Source: Sciurus carolinensis (lineage: Eukaryota > Chordata > Mammalia > Rodentia > Sciuridae). Taken from it: DNA of 64,000 nucleotides. Position numbers and translations under genes: made by a program. Numbering within the stretch: position 1 is the first letter of the stretch; every line of letters starts with the position of its first letter. Shown piece after piece: positions 56,350 through 64,000 of this stretch. Under the pieces are notes generated by a model. It did not search any database and was not told the DNA's origin. It was given only the letters and a program-made list of their open reading frames with translations. The stretch is taken from the NCBI RefSeq assembly GCF_902686445.1, contig NC_062222.1, forward strand, positions 136,779,035-136,843,034. The letters run 5' to 3'.

Positions 56350-57339
56350 GTGAGCGGAGGCCAGCGGGCGGGCGGGACGCTGGGCTCCCGGCAGGTGTGC
56401 GCGGGACTGGCCTCCAGGGCCAGGCGGCCCGGGCGTCCTGGGCGCCGCGCGGGCCTGCCTGTCTCCGGTGCCTGTCCGGTCCTGGGCCCGTGTGCGCCCT
56501 GTGGTGCCTGCGGGTGCCCTGCGCGTCGGCCAGTGCTCAGACTTACTGTGGGCCCCTCGACACCCAGGAACACTGTGCGATGGGTGGCCAGTAGTGATGA
56601 ACAAAGGCGCCTGCACTGGCAGGCTTGGGCCCCGAGGTCTACTCTGATCGGTCGGTTTCCGCAGAGATGCTGAGAGAAAAGCGAGAGCTGGGCTAGATTC
56701 ATTTACACTGGCCGTCATGTGCCAGTCTCTCCTGGGGAGAGCAGAGTTGTTCCTTGGGGGGTTTTGAAGGGGCTGTCTGTCTTATCAGAAAAGAAGAATA
56801 AAAATCTCTGGCTGCATTGTCCCCATAACCACCAACCATATGCAGCCATTTTCAGGCTTTCTGAGAAGTAGGGAAGCGACACTGGACCCTTAGTAGTTCC
56901 CCTCCCTCTCTGAGCTGGGTTTTCATCTTGCTGCCATTTCCCCCACAGTGCTGCCCCTCCTGTTCCCAACCTGCTCCTTTCATCTCTTGCTTTCCTCAGG
57001 ACCATTCTGCAGCCCTGGAATCTGTTCTCCTCATAACTCCTTAGGAAAGAAGCTACTCTACAAATTATTACGTGATCACCACCCTCTGGGACACCTCCGC
57101 CTCACTTTATCCTTACGTGCTGTTTGTGTTGCACGCTGAGCATCTGCTTTGTGCAGAGCAGACACTGGGTGATGGATCCTGAAGGGGAGAAGCCCTCACC
57201 CTTGCCTTCAGGGAGCTTATGGTGTTGCGTTCATTTGCTCCTGGGCCCAGAGCTCTTCCTAAACTCCTGCCTTCTGTTCCCTGCCTGACCTCCACAGTGA
57301 CTTGGACTCAGCACCACGCTCACTACCCAGGGTTGCAAC

Positions 57340-57740
57340 TGACATCCATCCCGAATACCATCTTCCACGTCTAGTTCATCAGCAGCCCACTTTTCAAAAT
57401 ATGTGCAGAACCTACCCATGCTTGTGACCCTAGTGCAACCTGACCTTTACCTCTTGCCTTTACCACTCCTGCTTGTCTTCCTGCTTCGTTCTCATTCCTT
57501 CTCACACACCACAGTCAGAGTGATATCTTAAACAGGAGTCACTTCTCATAGGCTCCGGTGGCTTCCAGGTCTACTTGGATTTATCTCAGTCCCCAAGACC
57601 GTCCAGTGTCCGTGGATGCTGAGTCCCGCTGGTTACCGATTTTCCTTTCTTCTGCATGGAGTGTGCTACCTCCAGTGGTGGCTCACGACTGAGCTTGTCC
57701 ACTTGATGTGAGTGCCTCAGAGAGAACCCTCCCTTCCACG
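57340..57740 (+). mobile_element. LINE-2-like remnant
   Basis: CAGTCAGAGTGATATCTTAA, GGCTCCGGTGGCTTCC and CTCAGAGAGAACCCTCCCT follow L2 order; strongly diverged. Confidence 0.45.
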
Positions 57741-58404
57741 GCGTTCTTCCAGCACTGACTGCCACTTTGCAGCTGGCGGGGACTGAGCGCTGCAGAGTGC
57801 ATGCACTGAGCTGAGCACTTTGTGTGTCTCTCTTGAAATCTCAACAGCCTGAGGCCAGAGGTTTGGGATGGACGGTGCAACTGGGCCTTCCCTGCAGTAC
57901 TGTGGGAAACAAGATACAGCACCTTGAAACTAAAACTTCATGGTGTCTGGGAGAAGCTGGGCTGGAAGTGGGGAGGCTTCTTTTCTAACAGTCTTTTCAA
58001 ACTAATGCACTGGGAAGCCTGTTAGAATGAAGATTTTGAGTGGAGCAGTCTGCATTCTTATTAGCCCAGGAGGAAAGGCCTTGCTGTTCTTAGTGTAGGC
58101 CTGGCCTTGCCACCTGCTGGGCCAGTGGGAGGCTCAGGACAGGCCTGAAGTGCTGCCTTGCTACAGGCACAGGTGCTGCCCATGGCACTGGTCCAGCACT
58201 GGAGTTAGGCTCCGTTATTTCTTCAGCTGCGTCCTCTTAGTCTGTTTTCCCTCTCGGCTTCATTTTCTTCATCTGAGGCTGTTCCACAGCTTGCATGTGT
58301 GGTTCTCTTTCGAGCATGTATGCTGATCCATGCACACAAGTCATATGCTGCACTCAGGACAGAGTAGGCCGTGCCAGTTCTGTACAGGGCTCTTCTGTAT
58401 GTAG

Positions 58405-58575
58405 CTCATGTGGTCTGAACAGCAGCCCTGTGGGGACAGTTCTCACTCCTAATCTACAGTTGAAGGACAGCAACTGCGAGACTAAGCTGCTTGCCCAGGA
58501 GTCCTCAGCTTTGCGTGCAACAGGACCAGGGTTGAGCTCAGGCCTGCTGACTGCAGCCAGGGCCTTGCCATGGTG
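58405..58575 (+). repeat. MIR-like remnant
   Basis: TTGAAGGACAGCAACTGCGA, GCTTGCCCAGGAGTCC and AGGACCAGGGTTGAGC resemble the MIR core (cleared-account type text), diverged. Confidence 0.45.
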
Positions 58576-60472
58576 TAAGAGCATTAAGTGAGTGTGGGTC
58601 GGAGGCACTGAGCTGTTGTGGCTGGAGGTGTGGACAGGCTGGAAGGGCTGTTCTGGAGCCAGATCAGGGCCTGCTTCAGGGATAGATTATGGAGTGGGGG
58701 AGGTGCCTGGGTGAGGGTAGGAGCAGGTCCAGGGGCTGGGGCCTGGGGTGTGTGGGCATCAGGAGCATGGAGTGAAGAGGACACCTGTTCAGTTCTGGTT
58801 TCAGATGGCAAGTGGTGAGACAGCCTCAGACAGTGCTTTGTGTGGACTTCCTGGGGGTTGAATAAGGAGGCCAGGTTGGGTGTTGCTGAAGTCTGGCAGC
58901 AGTGCAGTCACTCTATGCCAGTGCTGGGGCATGGGGCCTGAAGGGAGCAGGGTGTATCTGCTGGACCCAGGAGGGCTTGGGGATGATCAGCATGGCCAGG
59001 GTCTGGCACGGGTGTACCCATGTGTGGGGCAGTGAGAGGGAGGGGATGAGGGATGGGACCTTGGCAATAGTGGGGTAGAACTGCAACAGACAGTGACCCA
59101 TGGGACCCAGTGACCCAGGTCCACAGGGTACTGAAGGTCTCCAGGCAGCTGGTGGTTCCACAGGTTCAGAGGTTGGAGGACAGGGACCCCCCTGGAACAC
59201 AGATGCAGAAGTGTAACATTTCAGATAGTAAGGAGACTTCACTTGGTTTGTTAGGTAGTCCCGAAGTCCCTGAGCTGTTGCTGAGGAGGACACCCCTCCT
59301 CTGTGGACTGTGGTCAGGGGGCTTTGAGAAAGGGGGCTCAGTCTGGCTCTGCAGATTTTGGGTTCAGTGAGATGAGCAGCTGTGAAGGGCCTGTGTGGTG
59401 CACTCAGGTTTGTCCTTGGAGGCGGGCACGACGTCCTGCGTCAGCAGTGTTTGCCTTTCCTGCTGGGCGCTGCCCGGGTGTGCTGGGTCTGGCATTGTAC
59501 ACTCACTCACTCACCGCTGTACACTCATGCTCAGTGCCACTGTGTCAGCTTCTCCAGAAACACTGCTAGGAGTGACAGACAGCTGCGACCTTGCAGGGGC
59601 TGTGTGGGTGAGGTGCACTCCTTGTCCTGAGCTGAGAAGGACAAGAGAAGGCTGGCCAGGTGGAAAGGTAGTGGGGTGGAAGGAGCTGTTTTGCATTCTA
59701 GCAGTCAGATTTATTTGGGGGCCAGGAAGAAACCAGCTTGCCTGAAAGGGAGGCCTGGAGTTGGAGACTGCCCCCATGGGGCCGGCAAGGAAGGCAGGTA
59801 GCTTGTGTGCAGTTAGGGTTTGAAGGTATGGCTGGGATCTTGGAGCTGCTTCCTGCTCCTGAGGTGCAGGCCTGAATCCACGTGCTGATGTGCACTCCCC
59901 TTGACCCCACCCTGAGGCCAGATTCTCCCCTTTACAAGCAAGGTAACTATTGTGAGTGTTGAAGGACAGGGCAGAGCTGGAGTTGTGTCCAGGTCTTCTC
60001 CCTGCTCGGTGGTTTCCCTGACAGCACAGCCAGAGGCCCACCAAGCCCAGAGCCCAGCCTGGATGCTGACCTAGCATCTCCAGGGGTCAGGTGGACATCT
60101 ACAGTAGTTACCAAAAGGATCACAGGAGCTCTGAGGCAGCAGGTCGCAAGCCCGGAAGCTGAATTTGAGAGCTGAAAGCTGGGACCCTCCACTTCTTACT
60201 GGGGCAGAGAGACTGCTTTGGGATCAGGTGTCCAGCCCACAGCGTCCTGACAGTGGGTTTGTAGGACTTTAAGGAAGCGCTAGAGAGAACAGCCTGGATG
60301 GGGAAACTGGGTAGAATTAATAGGGTCCAAGAATGGTGGTCCAGACTTCCTTGTGCATCAGATCACGCAGGAGTCCAGCTAAATATGCCTCATGCCACAC
60401 ACTGTTTCTGATTCAGCAGTGTTTCCAACAACTTCCCAGGCTGGCCAGCAACCCTTCTCTAAGAGCCACTGA

Positions 60473-60655
60473 GCCAGGTATTGTGGCACATGCATGTAAC
60501 CCCAGTGATTTGAGGAGACTGAGGCAGGAGGCTGTCAAATTTGGCGCCACCCTCAGCACTTAGCAAGCTCTTGTATCAAAACAAAAATTAAAAAAGGTCT
60601 GGGCATGTAGTTCAATGGTAGAGTGTCCCTAGGTTTCAATCTGCAGTACAGAAAA
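60473..60655 (+). repeat. Dimeric B1/ID SINE
   Basis: AGCCAGGTATTGTGGCACAT to TTTCAATCTGCAGTACAG; the ID part is truncated internally. Confidence 0.8.
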
Positions 60656-60719
60656 CAAAAAAAAAGCAAAACCCCCATCAAGATGGAATTGGAAGATGTA
60701 TCTCTTTAAAAAACCTATT

Positions 60720-60898
60720 AGGCTGGGCATGTAGTTCAGGCAGTGCAGGCCTGGAATCCAGTGACTCAGGAGGCTGAGGCAGGAGGATTGCAAGTTCAAA
60801 GCCAGCCTCAGCAACTCATTGAGACCCAATCTCAAATAAAAAGGACTGGGGATGTGGCTTAGTGGTTAAGTGCCTCTGGGTTCAATCCCTGGTACCAA
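60720..60898 (+). repeat. Dimeric B1/ID SINE
   Basis: AGGCTGGGCATGTAGTTCAG, CAGGAGGCTGAGGCAGGAGG, then GGGTTCAATCCCTGGTACC. Confidence 0.85.
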
Positions 60899-60937
60899 AA
60901 TATAACCTGGTAATTATTTTTACTGAAAATATTTATT

Positions 60938-61076
60938 TATTTATTTATTTATTTTGGGTATGGGGAAGAACTCAGGCACTCAAGGACCACGGAGCCACAT
61001 CCCCAGCCTTACTTTGTGTTTATTTAGAGACAGGGTCTCACTGAGTTGCTTAGTGCCTTGCCACTGTGCCTGGCTT
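60938..61076 (-). repeat. B1/ID SINE, partial, with (ATTT)n
   Basis: (TTTA)n, GAACTCAGGCACTCAAGG, ACATCCCCAGCC and GGGTCTCACTGAGTTGC. Confidence 0.75.
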
Positions 61077-61149
61077 GAAAATATTTATTTTTATTGTGGT
61101 AAAGTATATATAATATAAAATGTATCATCTTAACCTTTTCCCATTCTTT

Positions 61150-61308
61150 TGGCAGTACCAGGGATTGAACCCAGGGTGCTTTGCCACAGAGCACTTTTTA
61201 TTTTGAGACAGGGTCTAGCTAAGTTGCTGAGATTGGCCTCTAATTTGAGGTCCTCCTGCCTCAGCCTCCCGAGTTGCTGGGATGACAGCTGTCCGCCTGC
61301 ACCAGCCG
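61150..61308 (-). repeat. Dimeric B1/ID SINE nested in L1
   Basis: GGCAGTACCAGGGATTGAAC and CCTCAGCCTCCCGAGTTGC. Confidence 0.8.
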
Positions 61309-61539
61309 CCTGAGCCTCTTTGGTGTGCAGTGCAGCAGCACTGAGCGCATTTTCATTGCAATGCAGCTGTCACCACACCCACCTCTAAGACTAGCTTCTT
61401 CCCCGTGGAAGTTCCGCTCCTCATCCTTCCCACAGCCTGTGGCAGTCACCGTGCTGTCTGTTTCTGAATCCAGCCACTGTAGGACCTTTCGAATCATCAT
61501 AGTTGTCCTTTGTTGACTGACTTGCTCCACTTAACACGG

Positions 61540-61735
61540 TGTGTTCTCTGCTGCTGGGGCTGGAACCCAGGCCCTTGCACATGCTCAGCAGCCACTCCAC
61601 CCTGGAGCCACACCCCCAGCCCTCTTTATTTCTTGAGACAGGGTCTTGTGAGGTTGCTCAGGCTGGCCTTGACCTTGTGCTCCTTGGCCTCCCATGGCTG
61701 GGATCACAGGCGTGGCTGCCACCATGCCTGGCTGG
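61540..61735 (-). repeat. Dimeric B1/ID SINE nested in L1
   Basis: GCTGGGGCTGGAACCCAGGC, ACACCCCCAGCCC and GGATCACAGGCGTGG. Confidence 0.8.
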
Positions 61736-63450
61736 GCACAGTGTTCTCGGGTTTCATTGTTGTAGCATGTGCCAGAGCCCCCTTCCTTTCACTGGCCAGT
61801 GGCAGTCCACGGTGTGCCACACCTCACTTTGCCCGTGGTGTCTGCAGGCTGGTCAGCTGTGCACGGATTGCTCCCTCCAGGCCGTTTTCAGTGCTCTAGG
61901 TCATTACCTTGGAGCAGAATCGCTGGGTCCAATTCTAGGCTTGGTTTCTTGGAGCTGACATGTTCTGTTCTGCAGGGCCACGCCCTCTCCCCAGCTCTGT
62001 CACAGGTGGCCTCTGACCCAGGTTTTTATCACCTGGCACTAATGGCAGCCCTGTCTGTTGGTGAGTCCTCCAGTGTGGAGAGGACGAGGACCCAGAACTG
62101 AGGCTTCACAGCCCAGGAGTGGTGGCCAGGGAAGATGGGGTTTTGGGGACATCTGATACCCTGGAGGGATGAGCTCTGAAGCCAGTTTGAGGCCTGTGGC
62201 CTCAAGGGCCAGCTGTGCCCTGCAAGGCGGGTAGCTCACTGGACCTGGATGAAGGCAGAGCTGTGTGCAGGGGCCGTCCCTCTTCATGATAGGCTGGGGG
62301 GACTGTTGACGTCCCGACCTGCCTTCATCTGGCTGTACTGTCCTGCTGCCACCTGTGAGAAGGGCCTGGGGGTTGCCAGCTGAGTGTCCTTGTAGGCCAG
62401 TGTTGAAGGGAGAACTGAGATTGTGGCATAGGGAGTAGCTTAGCTGTGGAGGTGATGGCAGGGCTGAGAGGATGAGGAAGCTTTGTCCAGCCTGGGGACC
62501 AGTGTCGGAGTGCACGTTTGGGCCAACCAGGCAAAGAAGGTGGTGAGCAGAGCTCCTGAGTTGGGAGCCTCCGCTCAGCGGAGCCGCAGCCAGCTGTGGG
62601 TACCTCCTGGGTCTCCTGCGCATCCTGCAGTGGCCAGGTGGTGACCATCAGGAGGCACAGCCAGCATGAGTGCCAGAGCACTGATGTGGGGGTGAGGAGT
62701 GACCGAGTGGGACTGTATGTGGGCACCTCCAGGGTGCCACCAGTGTGCTTTGTACCCTGTTCTTCCCTCTGGCCACAACCCCCTCCCATCCTGAGAATCA
62801 GCAGCTGGGCTGGCTGCCGGTGCAGCAGCGCCCGCCTCCCATGTGCAGGGGCCTGGGCCAGCACCAAAGGGCAAAGAATATCCAGCAGTGGTTTCCACTT
62901 CCTATCTTCTGCTTCTGCCTGGCCCTGTGGGTGGCCTTGCTCACAGGCTCCCTCCCCTGGTGGGGCCCCCCCGACTCCACTCTCCAGAAAGGCAGAGTCT
63001 CGGGTGGCCTCTGGCCCTTCCGATGCTTCTTCATTTGAAGAGAGAGGAGCAGGAGCTGGGCCTCCCCTTAGTGACAGCTTGGCCCCGTGCCACCTGGAAA
63101 GGATGCCCTATGCCATGACCCACCCCAGCCTTGTCCTCTGTCTTGTGCCTCACAGTTCAGGTGCCTGGGGAGGAGGACAGCAGGCCTTGAGACCTATGGA
63201 GAGCAGTGGACGGAAGGTTACTCACCCTGAGCCAGGGTGCTGGGTGCATGCAGGCCTGTGTCCAGTGTGCCCCTCGGGAGGCCAGCTCTGCCTAGGTCAT
63301 GGTCTGGGAGGAAGTGTAGCAGCCCGGGGCCATTGTTATGGCATCAGAGATCGTCTGAGGCAGGGTGTGTGCCCTGTGCTATGAGACGCAGGTGCTCCTG
63401 GCCTTGTGCCCTGGCCGCAGCTCACCAGAAGGCTGATGTCCTGATCTATA

Positions 63451-63672
63451 AAACATGGGCCGTGGTGGCACTGCTGTCTGTGGGCTGTGTGAGGACTTGG
63501 CAGGATGGTGTCTGTCGTCGCGTTTCTCTCGTTTTCATCGTCTTCTTATCTGATGTGACTTAAACATGAGCCGTGGTGGCACTGCTGTCTGAGGGCTGTG
63601 TGAGGACTTGGCAGGATGGTGTCTGTCGTCGCGTTTCTCTCGTTTTCATCGTCTTCTTATCTGATGTGACTT
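63451..63672. repeat. 2 x 111-bp tandem duplication
   Basis: Copy 1 at 63451-63561 and copy 2 at 63562-63672 differ at only two positions (near 63458 and 63484 of copy 1). Confidence 0.95.
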
Positions 63673-63894
63673 GTATGAGGAGAGTCACAGACCAGGCCAC
63701 AGCAGGGGTGGAGAGGCCAGAAGCCATGGGCCAGGATGCATGCCAGCCCCAGGGTCACTGAAGGCTTCCGGGATGAGAGGACCTGGGTCTTGAGGGGATG
63801 AAACACAAGTTGCAGGAGTGAGGCTGATGGCTTCTAGGGGGCAGCAATGGCAGACGGAGCACAGGCTACATGGTCTTGTGCATAGCAGCCTCCA

Positions 63895-64000
63895 GCTCTC
63901 CTACCACCCTTGAGACGGGCCTGTTATTATTAACAGGGTTTATCGGAAATACACAGAGCGGTCCTATAATTTGTCCAATCACAGAGCTGGGGTGGAACCA
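63895..64000 (+). repeat. MIR SINE, cut by window end
   Basis: CCTGTTATTATTAACAGGGT, ATTTGTCCAATCACAGAGC and TGGGGTGGAACC fit the MIR 3' half. Confidence 0.6.

Larger units (their letters stand above)
55140..56560. promoter_or_regulatory. CpG island and bidirectional CCDC96/TADA2B promoter
   Basis: A very GC- and CpG-rich block covering both 5' ends. The start codons of CCDC96 (-) and TADA2B (+) are 571 bp apart, head to head. No TATA box is visible. Three CCAAT boxes, an E-box and an RFX X-box cluster on the CCDC96 side; the TADA2B side is mostly G/C-rich Sp-type sequence ending in a YY1-type element. Confidence 0.85.
61080..62040 (-). mobile_element. Old LINE-1, minus strand, interrupted by two SINEs
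   Basis: Pieces at 61080-61149, 61309-61539 and 61736-62040 follow L1M 3' order in antisense (ATTGTGGTAAAGTATATATA; GCAGTCACCGTGCTG; TAGCATGTGCCAGAGC). Confidence 0.65.
56350..64000 (+). other. TADA2B: TADA2B intron 1 (continues past window)
   Basis: Starts in the CpG island. Contains L2-like and MIR-like remnants (57340-57740, 58405-58575), a cluster of five SINEs and an old minus-strand L1 between 60.4 and 62.1 kb, a 2 x 111-bp tandem duplication (63451-63672) and a MIR at the right edge. Long open frames, for example of 262 codons at 62596-63384, are not recognisable proteins. Confidence 0.7.

Noticed and set aside
55714..56673. 319-codon and 224-codon plus-strand frames and long minus-strand frames over the CpG island
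   Set aside because: These are CpG-island shadows. The 319-codon frame contains the real TADA2B exon only from 56080; its Arg/Ala/Gly-rich upstream part is promoter sequence.
62596..63384. 262-codon plus-strand open frame in TADA2B intron 1
   Set aside because: GC-rich intronic sequence has several overlapping open frames on both strands; the protein is low-complexity Ser/Pro/Cys-rich with no family resemblance.

Overview
This is vertebrate nuclear DNA, almost certainly from a squirrel-family rodent (ground squirrel, marmot or tree squirrel). About thirty SINEs belong to the tRNA-like ID and dimeric B1/ID type that is abundant in sciurids (cores resembling 'gctggggatgtggctcagtggtagag...gttcaatccccagcacc'). 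Genes are split by large introns, there are two CpG islands, and LINE-1 copies of several ages are present. No operons, phage, CRISPR arrays or prokaryotic signals are visible. Three neighbouring genes can be identified from their translated exons. Their order, TBC1D14 (+), CCDC96 (-), TADA2B (+), matches the human 4p16.1 block as I remember it.

Region by region: 1-8.4 kb is intron of the long TBC1D14 isoform, filled with an ancient L1, a MER2-like DNA transposon, a younger L1 tail and SINEs. At 8.4-9.0 kb a CpG island forms an internal TBC1D14 promoter with an alternative first exon. From 14.45 to 46.70 kb eleven further coding exons complete the 413-residue isoform; a 2.5-kb 3' UTR ends near 49.2 kb. 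The large upstream exon of the 693-residue isoform lies outside the window. From 49.2 to about 53.0 kb is tail-to-tail intergenic DNA. CCDC96 is a single-exon gene on the minus strand (53.69-55.51 kb). It shares a roughly 1.4-kb CpG-island bidirectional promoter with TADA2B, whose first coding exon is at 56.08-56.35 kb. The rest of the window, to 64 kb, is TADA2B intron 1.

The genes are neighbours without a shared pathway. TBC1D14 is a TBC-domain Rab11 effector that restrains autophagosome formation. CCDC96 is a coiled-coil protein of motile cilia. TADA2B is the ZZ/SANT adaptor of the SAGA acetyltransferase module. The divergent promoter carries an RFX-type X-box close to the CCDC96 start, three CCAAT boxes, an E-box, and a YY1-type element over the TADA2B start codon.

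I did not find a convincing new biological system. The strongest anomalies are: (i) single-base reading-frame breaks in TBC1D14 (3) and CCDC96 (about 15), mostly one base lost from a two-base run and without nonsense substitutions, which points to consensus-sequence errors more than to gene death; (ii) a TBC1D14 alternative exon whose only coding contribution is the ATG abutting its splice donor; (iii) the X-box/CCAAT promoter; (iv) a 2 x 111-bp tandem duplication, a 66-bp identical direct repeat, and a perfect hairpin flanked by direct repeats in the TBC1D14 3' UTR; (v) a telomere-like tract inside a young L1 tail. Identifications were made by reading translations and from memory of the families; no database search was run.
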